A stretch of DNA of 64,000 nucleotides from assembly GCF_009208735.1 (NCBI RefSeq), contig NZ_WFLJ01000022.1, positions 1-64,000 on the forward strand, written 5' to 3'. Both the position numbers and the translations under genes were made by a program. The notes below the pieces were generated by a model. The model saw only the letters and a list, made by a program, of their open reading frames with translations. It had not been told where the DNA came from and did no database searches. Origin of the DNA: Janthinobacterium rivuli (lineage in GTDB: Bacteria > Pseudomonadota > Gammaproteobacteria > Burkholderiales > Burkholderiaceae_D). Shown here one piece after another: positions 46,712-54,685 of this stretch (the first letter of the stretch is position 1; each line of letters starts with the position of its first letter).

Positions 46712-47192
46712 ACTAGCCGGGTTTTGCAAAGTATCCGTTGCAAAGCAGAAACAAAAGGGAAAGTTAAGCACGCTTTCCCGCTGTCCGACACCCAACTTGC
46801 TGGCATAAACCAACAAGTAGCCGTTTCTGATCGGCTAGTCAACAAATCGGGATGGCAATATAAAGCAAAGCGTGCCAAAATCAGCGACGAAAACGGCCCA
46901 TGTCGTTCGCCTGTCATGAAATGCTGGCAAACTGCCGCTGGCCACATGCCAGGCATGCAAGCGATCCACCCAACACGCCGGTTGACGCGCGCATAGCGCG
47001 ACTGGCATAGAGCGGTAAAAAGTTATCAACATGGCACCTTAGCCGGCCGGTAGTCCTGGCTTTCGCCGGCAAGCCAAGGTCGCACGCAGTACAGCGGGAC
47101 AGCAATGCCAAGCGGAACCTGTACAGTTGCTCGGTATCGCCGCATCAACTGATCAATTTGAAAACTCTGTCGTATCGAAGGTAAGCGAAGTT
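46712..47192 (+). other. Long leader/intergenic region before dksA
   Basis: No convincing gene is seen in these 481 bp; a 90-codon open frame at 46724-46996 has no ribosome site and odd composition. A weak promoter-like pair TTGACG (46982) and CATAGA (47006) with 18-bp spacing and a small hairpin TGGCTT/AAGCCA (47057-47076) are present. If that promoter is used, dksA has a ~170-nt leader. Confidence 0.4.
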
Positions 47193-47645
47193 ATGACCAA
47201 AACTAATAAATCGACCCCGGCCGCCAACCAAGACATCCCTCTCATCAGCGAAGAGCAAATTCGCGCCATGAGCGAAGATGACTACATGAATCCGGCACAA
47301 CTGGCATTCTTCAAGGCGCGCCTGCAGCAGCTCGAAAAAGACCTGCTGAAAAACGCCGGCGAAACCACGGAACACTTGCGTGAAACCGTGCTCGTACCGG
47401 ATCCTGCCGACCGCGCCACCATCGAGGAAGAGCATGCGCTGGAACTGCGCACGCGCGACCGCGAGCGCAAACTGCTGAAGAAAGTGCAGCAATCGATCGC
47501 CAGCATCGACGCTGGCGACTATGGCTGGTGCGAAGAAACGGGCGAGCCTATCGGCATTCCGCGCCTGATCGCCCGTCCGACCGCCACCCTGTCGCTGGAA
47601 GCCCAGCAACGGCGCGAACTGAAGCAAAAGCTGTACGGCGACTGA
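47193..47645 (+). CDS. dksA: RNA polymerase-binding transcription factor DksA (low-cysteine type)
   Basis: A 150-aa protein that binds the RNA polymerase secondary channel and works with ppGpp. The coiled coil is at about 35-110 with the tip containing DPADRATIEEE, giving the acidic Asp-x-x-Asp tip. The zinc-finger region reads YGWCEETGEPIGIPRLIARP, so of the four E. coli cysteines only one remains; such cysteine-poor DksA proteins are common in alpha- and betaproteobacteria and fold without zinc. The ATG at 47193 is chosen because the family N-terminus starts there. Confidence 0.92.
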   Translation: MTKTNKSTPAANQDIPLISEEQIRAMSEDDYMNPAQLAFFKARLQQLEKDLLKNAGETTEHLRETVLVPDPADRATIEEEHALELRTRDRERKLLKKVQQSIASIDAGDYGWCEETGEPIGIPRLIARPTATLSLEAQQRRELKQKLYGD

Positions 47646-47691
47646 TCGCCCTCCCCTCGCGCGGCCGCCCCGGCGGCCCCGCGATGGCGAT

Positions 47692-47727
47692 AAAAAAGCA
47701 CACAACTGCGGTTGCGTGCTTTTTTTT
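47692..47727 (+). terminator. Rho-independent terminator of dksA
   Basis: AAAAAAGCACACAAC-TGCG-GTTGCGTGC is followed by TTTTTTTT. The stem is GCACaCAAC/GTTGcGTGC with A-tract upstream and T-tract downstream, 46 bp after the dksA stop. Confidence 0.92.
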
Positions 47728-47866
47728 CGTCCCGCGCCGACTACACTGAAGCAGACGCGGCAGCGGCAAGTGCCGCTTGCAATTGTCTTTTCCATCCCCA
47801 CTTTTGAGCCATGGGCGCGCAATCGCATGACCTTGCACGCATCGGCACGAATTTTTTGAGGTCACT

Positions 47867-48403
47867 ATGGAACAATTTCACGGCACCACCATCCTCTGCG
47901 TCCGGCGCGGCAAGCAAGTCGCGCTGGGCGGCGACGGCCAGGTCACGCTGGGCAACATCGTCATGAAGGGCACGGCCCGCAAAGTGCGTAAGTTGTATCA
48001 GGGCAAGGTCCTGGTCGGCTTTGCCGGCGGCACCGCCGACGCCTTCACCCTGCTCGACCGCTTCGAAGGCAAGCTGGAAAAACACCAGGGCAATCTGCTG
48101 CGCGCCTCCGTCGAACTGGCCAAGGATTGGCGCACCGACCGCGTGCTGCGCCGCCTGGAAGCGATGCTGCTGGTGGCCGACAGCGAATCGACCCTGGTGA
48201 TCACGGGCAATGGCGACGTGCTGGAACCGGAAGACGGTATCGGCGCCATCGGCTCGGGCGGCACCTACGCCCAATCGGCCGCCAAGGCGCTGCAGGAAAA
48301 CACGGACCTCTCGCCGGCCGAGGTGGTCAAGAAATCGCTGACCATCGCCGCGGAACTCTGCATTTACACGAATATGTCCCACATCATCGAGACCTTAGAC
48401 TAA
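47867..48403 (+). CDS. hslV: ATP-dependent protease subunit HslV
   Basis: A 178-aa proteasome-like peptidase. The N-terminus reads [20 protein letters not shown]; the catalytic Thr-Thr is at 7-8, so a six-residue extension must be removed to free the N-terminal threonine, unlike E. coli HslV where it follows the initiator Met. [10 protein letters not shown] and [18 protein letters not shown] are conserved. GAGG lies 6 bases before the ATG. hslU follows after 129 bp. Confidence 0.96.
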   Translation: MEQFHGTTILCVRRGKQVALGGDGQVTLGNIVMKGTARKVRKLYQGKVLVGFAGGTADAFTLLDRFEGKLEKHQGNLLRASVELAKDWRTDRVLRRLEAMLLVADSESTLVITGNGDVLEPEDGIGAIGSGGTYAQSAAKALQENTDLSPAEVVKKSLTIAAELCIYTNMSHIIETLD

Positions 48404-48532
48404 GAGTCCCCGAGAAAACGCCCATGGCTACGTTGCCTGGCCTGGGCGTACAAAAAGGTACTGCCTGCGGCCAAGCGCCTTGCCCTGAACGTTTTTCGGG
48501 CACTCTACGCAAAAGAAAGATAGAAAGCCATT

Positions 48533-49891
48533 ATGATCATGAACATGACCCCGTCGGAAATCGTCACCGAACTCGACAAGCACGTGGTGGGCCAGGCCAA
48601 GGCCAAGCGCGCCGTCGCCATCGCCCTGCGCAACCGCTGGCGCCGCCAGCAGGTGGCCGAGCCCCTGCGCCATGAAATCACGCCCAAGAACATCCTCATG
48701 ATCGGCCCGACGGGCGTCGGCAAGACGGAAATCGCGCGCCGCCTGGCCAAGCTGGCCGAGGCGCCGTTCATCAAGATCGAGGCGACCAAGTTTACGGAAG
48801 TGGGCTATGTGGGCCGCGACGTCGACACCATCATCCGCGACCTGATCGACATCGGCATCAAGCAGACGCGCGCGCTGGAAATGAAGAAGGTGCGCGCGCG
48901 CGCCGAAGATGCGGCCGAAGACCGCGTGATCGACATCCTCGTGCCGCCGGCGCGCGACTTCGGCTTCACGCCGAATACCCCAGCGGCCGTGGACAGCGGC
49001 AGCGGCGACAGCACGCGCCAGACCTTCCGCAAGCGACTGCGCCAGGGCGAGCTCGATGACAAGGAAATCGAGATCGAACTGGCCGAGGCGGGTCCGCAAA
49101 TGGAAATCATGGCGCCGCCCGGCATGGAAGAAATGACGGAACAGATCAAATCCATGTTCTCGGGCGTGGGCGGGCAGCGCAAGAAGGCGCGCAAGGTCAA
49201 GATCCGCGAAGCGCTCAAACTGCTGGTCGAGGAGGAAGCGGCCAAGCTGGTCAACGAGGATGAGCTGAAACAGAAGGCCATCCAGAACGTCGAGCAGAAC
49301 GGCATCGTCTTCCTGGACGAGATCGACAAGATCGCCTCGCGGTCGGAATCGGGCGGCGCCGACGTCTCGCGCGCCGGCGTGCAGCGCGACCTGCTGCCGC
49401 TGGTCGAGGGCACGACCGTCAACACCAAGTACGGCATGATCCGCACGGACCACATCCTGTTCATCGCCTCGGGCGCGTTCCACCTGTCGAAGCCGTCGGA
49501 TCTGATTCCCGAGCTGCAGGGGCGTTTTCCCATCCGCGTGGAACTGGAATCGCTGTCGATTGCGGACTTCGAGCGCATTCTCACCAGCACCGACGCCTGC
49601 CTGACGATGCAGTACGAAGCCTTGCTGGCGACGGAAAACCTGACCTTGAAATTCGCGCCGGAAGGCATCACGCGCCTGGCGGAAATCGCCTACTCGGTGA
49701 ACGAGCGCACGGAAAACATCGGCGCGCGCCGACTGCATACGGTGATGGAAAAACTGCTGGAAGAAGTATCGTTTACGGCCAGCGAAAACAGCAGCGGCAC
49801 GGAAAACCTGCTGGTGATCGATGCCGCGTACGTCAACGAACGCCTGGAAGCGCTGTCGGTCAACGAGGACCTGTCGCGCTACGTGCTGTAG
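48533..49891 (+). CDS. hslU: ATP-dependent protease ATPase subunit HslU
   Basis: A 452-aa AAA+ unfoldase. Visible are [20 protein letters not shown], Walker [16 protein letters not shown], Walker [10 protein letters not shown] and the C-terminal sensor region [19 protein letters not shown]. The insertion (I) domain lies at about 110-245. The end LSRYVL is the family C-terminal tail that docks in HslV. Three Met codons occur within the first five residues; the first is used. It is co-directional with hslV and with the small gene behind it. Confidence 0.96.
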   Translation: MIMNMTPSEIVTELDKHVVGQAKAKRAVAIALRNRWRRQQVAEPLRHEITPKNILMIGPTGVGKTEIARRLAKLAEAPFIKIEATKFTEVGYVGRDVDTIIRDLIDIGIKQTRALEMKKVRARAEDAAEDRVIDILVPPARDFGFTPNTPAAVDSGSGDSTRQTFRKRLRQGELDDKEIEIELAEAGPQMEIMAPPGMEEMTEQIKSMFSGVGGQRKKARKVKIREALKLLVEEEAAKLVNEDELKQKAIQNVEQNGIVFLDEIDKIASRSESGGADVSRAGVQRDLLPLVEGTTVNTKYGMIRTDHILFIASGAFHLSKPSDLIPELQGRFPIRVELESLSIADFERILTSTDACLTMQYEALLATENLTLKFAPEGITRLAEIAYSVNERTENIGARRLHTVMEKLLEEVSFTASENSSGTENLLVIDAAYVNERLEALSVNEDLSRYVL

Positions 49892-49909
49892 CAAGGAAGG
49901 GGGAAACCG

Positions 49910-50104
49910 ATGGCAAACAAGGCCTTGGCGACGCGGCAAAAAATGCAGTTCCGCGTCGAACCCTCGCAAAAACCGCGCAACCCGGTCGCCACCGCCGCCC
50001 TGCAGCGCGCCGCCGGGGCGCACGTGAAGACCGTGTCAGGCCAGCGCCAGCAGGAAAAACGGCTGCTGGCGAAATTGCTGTTGAAAGTTGACGTCAAAGA
50101 CTGA
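49910..50104 (+). CDS. Small basic protein of unknown function
   Basis: A 64-codon gene 18 bp behind hslU with a strong purine-rich ribosome site (AAGGAAGGGGGAAACCG) before its ATG. The product (ANKALATRQKMQFRVEPSQK at the N-terminus) is rich in Lys, Arg and Gln, with no membrane segment, signal peptide or cysteine, and ends KLLLKVDVKD. It looks like a cytoplasmic, possibly nucleic-acid-binding protein. No family is recognised. Position, ribosome site and codon use support a real gene. Confidence 0.7.
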   Translation: MANKALATRQKMQFRVEPSQKPRNPVATAALQRAAGAHVKTVSGQRQQEKRLLAKLLLKVDVKD

Positions 50105-50108
50105 TCTG

Positions 50109-50188
50109 GAAATGTCCATGGCAAGGCGCATGGACGAAGACAGTATGAGCAATACGGCGAGGCCGTGCAACGCCGCTATGGACATTTC
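50109..50188. repeat. 11-bp inverted repeat spanning 80 bp
   Basis: GAAATGTCCAT (50109-50119) and ATGGACATTTC (50178-50188) are exact complements separated by 58 bp, starting 5 bp after the small gene behind hslU. It would form a long-loop stem in a transcript from either side, or marks a small element. No product is seen inside. Confidence 0.55.
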
Positions 50189-50197
50189 AGGCCGCCC

Positions 50198-50224
50198 GCG
50201 GACACCCCGGTCAGGGGCGTCCGC
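50198..50224 (-). terminator. GC-rich hairpin after the outer membrane protein gene (possible terminator)
   Basis: GCGGACaCCCC-GGTCA-GGGGcGTCCGC is a 10-bp stem with one mismatch. It lies 34 bp after the stop of the minus-strand barrel protein and between convergent transcripts. There is no T-tract on either strand, so terminator function is uncertain. Confidence 0.45.
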
Positions 50225-50257
50225 CATCAGGCCACTGTGTGCCGCAGCAGTATCCCC

Positions 50258-50872
50258 TTAGAAACGGTAGGACGCGCCCAGCGAAAACATGTCGACCTTG
50301 GTCGTCTGCTTGGTGCTGTACTTGACCGGCACGCGATCCCAGTCGAGGTGCAGCGACCAGTTCTGGTTCAATGCATACGCGGCGCCGATGCCGTAGGTCA
50401 GGCCGATCTTGTCCTTCTTGTCCGAACCGCCGCCCAGATAATCGACCTTGCCCTGCGTGTACGCAGCACCGGCACGGCCGCTCAGGGTAAACGCGTCGAA
50501 CTGGTAGCCGAGCACGCCCTGTATGCCGAGGCCCGTGAACTTGCCGCGGCCGGCACGCTTGCCGGCGCCCGTGTCAAAGCCGGACTTGACCTCGCCGCCC
50601 ATATACCCCACCAGTTCAATCGAAGGCAGGGCCACGCCGCCCTGAAACGGCAGCGCGTCGAAACTGTAACCCACGTAGGCCTTGCCATTGCGCTTGCTGC
50701 TTTTGTCGCAATCGCTTTGGCCGGCGATGCAATCGAGGCCGGTACTGGCACGAAAGCCATAGCTGGCGCCCATGTAGATGGGGCTTGGCGCCGGATCGGC
50801 AGCCGACGCATGCAAGGGAGCGATGGCGGCCAGCGCCAGCAGCGCTGCGGGGAAACGTAATTTGAAGGACAT
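50258..50872 (-). CDS. Small outer membrane beta-barrel protein
   Basis: A 204-aa protein with signal peptide (FPAALLALAAIAPLHASAAD). The mature part has alternating strands typical of an eight-stranded barrel (PIYMGASYGF, KAYVGYSFD, IGLTYGIGAAYALNQNWSL) and ends VDMFSLGASYRF with the C-terminal Phe used by the assembly machine. It resembles the OmpA-type transmembrane domain. A Cys pair (DCIAGQSDC) lies in the first loop. Function is unknown. GAGGTTATCC precedes the ATG. Confidence 0.82.
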   Translation of the reverse strand: MSFKLRFPAALLALAAIAPLHASAADPAPSPIYMGASYGFRASTGLDCIAGQSDCDKSSKRNGKAYVGYSFDALPFQGGVALPSIELVGYMGGEVKSGFDTGAGKRAGRGKFTGLGIQGVLGYQFDAFTLSGRAGAAYTQGKVDYLGGGSDKKDKIGLTYGIGAAYALNQNWSLHLDWDRVPVKYSTKQTTKVDMFSLGASYRF

Positions 50873-51040
50873 GGATAACCTCTACAAGTGGATGAGTTGC
50901 CTGGTTGTAGCGCGCCGTGCGAGCCACAAGCGGGAGTGTCATCGTTTTTGCCGTAAAGTACTATCTCCTTGTGCAAAGTGCCATTCAGGGATACATTCGG
51001 TACCGTCATCCGCCACTAATCTTATCAAAAGGGATATCCC

Positions 51041-51835
51041 GTGAGTTCACCCGAACTGGTTTTGCGCGTGCTGCGCACCCAACTGCGCGCCGCCGGCATC
51101 ACGTATAAAGTGCTGGCAGAGCGCATCGCCATGAGCGAGTCGAGCGTCAAGCGCATGTTTGGCCAGCACGACATGTCGCTGTCGCGCCTGGCCCTGATCT
51201 GCAAGGCCTCGGGCATCGCCATGGAGGACGTGCTGCGCGGCGCGGCCGACATCACGCCGCATGCCGACACGCTCACCCTGGTGCAGGAAAGGTCGCTGGT
51301 GGCGCATCCGCGCCTGCTGCTGGTGGCCATCTGCTGCCTCGGTCACTGGAGCCTGGAGCAGGTGGTGGAAACGTATGCGCTGACGCAGGCCGAATGCATC
51401 GGCTGCCTGGCCGAGCTGGACCGGCTGGGCTTGATCGAACTCAAGCCGCTGAACCGCTACAGCCTGCGCGTCTCGAACGCCTTCCACTGGCTGGCCGACG
51501 GTCCGGTGCAGCAGTACTTCCGCGAACACGTGGTGGCCGATTATTTCAGCGGGCATTTCGCCGGCGCCGGCGAAACCCTGATGTGCATCCCGGCGCGCCT
51601 GTCGCTGTCAAGCGCACAGGAGCTGGTGCAGAAGATCCGCCAGCTGGCCGAGGAACTGGCGCGGCTGCACCAGAACGACCGGCGCCTGGCGCCCGCCGAA
51701 CGCGACGGCTTCACCCTGCTGCTGGGTTTCCGCTCATGGGAATTTGCCGCCTTCACGGCCTTGCGCCGCAGTTCGGCTGCCGCCCTGCCCGCCGCGCCGG
51801 CGGCCAGCTACCAGACCGGTCCCAGGAATAGATAG
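51041..51835 (+). CDS. Helix-turn-helix transcriptional regulator
   Basis: A 264-aa protein starting at a GTG with AAGGGA 8 bases upstream. The N-terminal XRE-like HTH is ITYKVLAERIAMSESSVKRMF and continues MSLSRLALICKASGIAMEDVL. The middle (~80-140) resembles a winged helix (LAELDRLGLIELKPLNRYSLRVS). The C-terminal part, with SSAQELVQKIRQLAEELARL, may be an oligomerisation helix. Targets are unknown. Its last 28 bp overlap the 3' end of the convergent patatin gene, and the barrel protein is divergent upstream with 168 bp between. Confidence 0.82.
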   Translation: MSSPELVLRVLRTQLRAAGITYKVLAERIAMSESSVKRMFGQHDMSLSRLALICKASGIAMEDVLRGAADITPHADTLTLVQERSLVAHPRLLLVAICCLGHWSLEQVVETYALTQAECIGCLAELDRLGLIELKPLNRYSLRVSNAFHWLADGPVQQYFREHVVADYFSGHFAGAGETLMCIPARLSLSSAQELVQKIRQLAEELARLHQNDRRLAPAERDGFTLLLGFRSWEFAAFTALRRSSAAALPAAPAASYQTGPRNR

Positions 51836-54054
51836 AAGGTGCTCTCTCCGCCCTTGGACGCTCCCGAGGCCACGTACACGGGGCCGAAGCGGGTATCGAC
51901 CGAGATGAAGGCGCTGCTGGCCTGCGTGAACTTGCTGCTCTTCCAGCGTTCGTTCTGATCGAAGCCGCCGCCCATTTCCAGCGAAAAGCCGGCCCGCACG
52001 GCGCCGCCCAGGGTACTGGGCAGGGAACCGATGCGGCGCGCCATCACCACCCGCGCCAGGGCGATGCTGCGCCCGCTCACGGATTCAAAATCGGTGCCGG
52101 ACAGGCGCAGGAAGCCGCCCAGGCTGAGCGGCGCCTCGCCGCGCTGCGCGCGCGCCCATTCGCCATACACGTGACCGGCCCAGTTGCCATAACCGAAGGC
52201 CTTCAATGCCGTCAGCGAGGAGCGGCCCAGCGCCGCTTCGCCCGAACCCGTGGTCGAGGCGCGCGCCCAGGTGGCGTCGAGCAGCGCGCCGCGCGTGGGG
52301 AAACCGGGCGAATCGAGCGTATCGACGCGGAACTGGACGAACCGGGTGGTGCCCAGCGCGCGCGACTCGGGCAGCGTGGGATCGGCCGGTATCGCCAGCT
52401 TGCCCTTGATCTCCGTGCGCGTGACACCGAACTGCAGATCGCCCCAGGTGCCGAACTCGCGTCCCAGCACCAGCGCCGCCGTCTGGCCGTAGTACGTCAG
52501 GCGGGCGCTGCGCCGGCCCTTGTCGAAGACATCCATCGCCGACGAGGTGTATTGCAGCTGCGGCGCGATGTACCACGGATTGCCGGCGCCCAGCGGCTGC
52601 CAGAACTGCACGCCATAGCCGCGCGCGTTGCCGATCTGCGCCGTGCTGCGCAATTCGCCGCCCCAGCTGTTCAGGTTCGAACGCACATGCAGCAGCTTCA
52701 GGGCGAAGCTGTTGCTGTCCCTGAAATCGCTGGACAGCTCCAGGCCCACGCGCAGGCGGTTGCTGGCCCACGGCGCTTCGACGGCCTTGAGGGTGACCGC
52801 GCGCTGGTCGCCCGCGTCGACCACTTCCGTCTCCACGCGCGCCACGTCGCCGCGGCCATACAGCCTCGCCGCGGCCGCGAGCACATCTTCCTGGCTGACC
52901 GCCTGCCCTTCCACCAGGCCCGATTGCGCCTGCAGGATGCGCGGATTGATCTCGCCTTCGCTCTCCACGGCCAGCCGCGTGAGCGGCAAGGCCACGTCCA
53001 GCAGGGCCGGCGCCGCCAGGCGCAGCTGCTCGCGCGCCGCATACTGCTCCGGCGGCAGGGCCAGCGGCGCCAGGCGGGCGGCCAGCGCCTGCGCCGCCTG
53101 CTCGCCGGCGCGCATGGCGCGCGCATAGTTTTCAAAGTCGAGGAAACTGACGCCCGTCAAATCCGGCGCCACCAGGATATCCTGCGCACGCAGCTCCTTG
53201 AGCGAACGCTGCACGTTCTGCTCCGTGAGGATCTGCAGCATCTGCTGCGCCACGCCGATGGCGCTGCCCAGGTCTTTTTCCGGCGCCAGCGGCGTGCCCA
53301 CGTTGACGGCGATGATGACGTCGGCGCCCATGGCGCGCGCCATGTCGACGGGCAGGTTGCGCACCAGGCCCCCATCGACCACCAGCCGGTTGTTCACGCG
53401 CACGGGGGCGAACACGCCGGGCACGGCCAGCGAGGCGCGCATCGACAGGAACAATGGCGTATCGACCAGTTCCACCAGCTCGCCATTGACCAGGTCCGAG
53501 GCCACCGAGCGGAAGGGCAGCGGCAGCAGATTGGCGGGACGGTCGCGCATCCCAGCCGGCAGCAGCCGGCTCAGGGCCATCTCCAGCGCCGCATTGCTGG
53601 CCGCGGCCGGCGGCGTGGAGATGCCGTTGCTGCTCACGCCAAATTCGATGCGCGATGGCAGCAACAAGTCTTCCTCGCGGCGGCGGAACGCCAGTTCGTC
53701 GCGCGGCGGCCGGTCGGCCACCACGCGCGCCCAGTTGGTTTCGCGCGCCATCTTTTCCAGGTCCGCCACGGAAGCGCCAGCCGCATACGCGCCGCCCACC
53801 ACGCCGCCCATGCTGGTGCCGACCACCATGTCGATCGGCACATGCAGCTCCTGCAGCACTTTCAGTACGCCGATGTGCGCCAGGCCGCGCGCGCCGCCGC
53901 CCGACAGCACCAGGGCGATGCGCGGGCGCGCCGCGACGGGCGCGGGGACGGAGGTAGAGACAGTGGCGGCGGCGGGGACATCGGCGGCGGCAGCCGGCGG
54001 CAAGGCGCACAGCGCCGCCACGCAGCCCGCCAGGACGGCACGGATCGAGAACAT
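51808..54054 (-). CDS. PlpD-like patatin phospholipase fused to an outer membrane barrel (type Vd autotransporter)
   Basis: A 748-aa protein with signal peptide (FSIRAVLAGCVAALCALPPAA). The patatin domain (~45-330) has the oxyanion motif GGGARG, the nucleophile GTSMG and the catalytic DGG in VDGGLVRN. A POTRA-like linker follows, then a C-terminal barrel of Omp85 type with many aromatic-ended strands to the C-terminus FYLFLGPVW. In PlpD this architecture displays or secretes a lipase. The ATG at 54054 has AGGAG 5 bases upstream; the frame is open further up but overlaps gspC. It lies 58 bp behind gspC in the same direction and may belong to the T2SS operon. Confidence 0.88.
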   Translation of the reverse strand: MFSIRAVLAGCVAALCALPPAAAADVPAAATVSTSVPAPVAARPRIALVLSGGGARGLAHIGVLKVLQELHVPIDMVVGTSMGGVVGGAYAAGASVADLEKMARETNWARVVADRPPRDELAFRRREEDLLLPSRIEFGVSSNGISTPPAAASNAALEMALSRLLPAGMRDRPANLLPLPFRSVASDLVNGELVELVDTPLFLSMRASLAVPGVFAPVRVNNRLVVDGGLVRNLPVDMARAMGADVIIAVNVGTPLAPEKDLGSAIGVAQQMLQILTEQNVQRSLKELRAQDILVAPDLTGVSFLDFENYARAMRAGEQAAQALAARLAPLALPPEQYAAREQLRLAAPALLDVALPLTRLAVESEGEINPRILQAQSGLVEGQAVSQEDVLAAAARLYGRGDVARVETEVVDAGDQRAVTLKAVEAPWASNRLRVGLELSSDFRDSNSFALKLLHVRSNLNSWGGELRSTAQIGNARGYGVQFWQPLGAGNPWYIAPQLQYTSSAMDVFDKGRRSARLTYYGQTAALVLGREFGTWGDLQFGVTRTEIKGKLAIPADPTLPESRALGTTRFVQFRVDTLDSPGFPTRGALLDATWARASTTGSGEAALGRSSLTALKAFGYGNWAGHVYGEWARAQRGEAPLSLGGFLRLSGTDFESVSGRSIALARVVMARRIGSLPSTLGGAVRAGFSLEMGGGFDQNERWKSSKFTQASSAFISVDTRFGPVYVASGASKGGESTFYLFLGPVW

Positions 54055-54112
54055 GAAGACTCCTGTGGCGATGGCGACACGGCGCCATCGGCAAAATACG
54101 ATAAGGACAGCG

Positions 54113-54670
54113 TTAATTCGCCGGCGGCACACTGCTCACTTGCGGCGCCGGCATCATGGTCGCCGGTCGCTGCTGCTCCATCGGCAGCGGCGGCGGCACC
54201 AGGTTCGTGGTCGGCGCAGGAGCCGCAGCCGGCGTTGGGGTGGCGGACACTTGCCCCGGCAAGGCCAGCGCCTTGTCGTCGGCCACCAGGTCGATGCGCT
54301 TGCTCACGCCGCCATCGCGCAACAGCACGTGGCGCGCATGCACTTCCTGCACCGTCACGCCGGGCACCACCTCGGCGCCTTCCGGCAGGGCCACGGAAGG
54401 CTTGCCATCGGTCGAGATGATGGCCACGCTGCCGCGGCCATTGCCGGCGGCGACCACGCCCTTGAGCTGGTAGTTGCTGGCCGTGGCCACGCTGACCTGG
54501 CCGCCGAACAGCGAAGCGCCCGCCTCCACGCTGGCATCCTGCACCACCGGTACGGCCGGTGGATTAATGGGACGCTGCGGCGCCTTGAACAGCTGCATGG
54601 CCCAATAGGCCAGCGACACGGACAGCGCCACGACGGCGAGCAAACTTGTAACTTGAGGCAAACGCTTCAT
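54113..54670 (-). CDS. gspC: Type II secretion protein C, short form without PDZ domain
   Basis: A 185-aa bitopic inner membrane protein. One membrane helix lies at about 8-26 (TSLLAVVALSVSLAYWAMQL). The homology region (about 50-125) has ASLFGG and YQLKGVVAAGNGRGSVAIIS, then VLLRDGGVSKRIDL, which contacts the secretin. Typical GspC is ~270 aa with a C-terminal PDZ or coiled coil; here a Pro/Ala-rich tail replaces it. It is last of the gsp genes (after gspF, 15 bp). Confidence 0.88.
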   Translation of the reverse strand: MKRLPQVTSLLAVVALSVSLAYWAMQLFKAPQRPINPPAVPVVQDASVEAGASLFGGQVSVATASNYQLKGVVAAGNGRGSVAIISTDGKPSVALPEGAEVVPGVTVQEVHARHVLLRDGGVSKRIDLVADDKALALPGQVSATPTPAAAPAPTTNLVPPPLPMEQQRPATMMPAPQVSSVPPAN

Positions 54671-54685
54671 GGCTTCCTTGGATTC

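Noticed and set aside
46724-46996. 90-codon open frame between the CobW gene and dksA
   Set aside because: No ribosome site and no coding character; more likely leader or spacer DNA.
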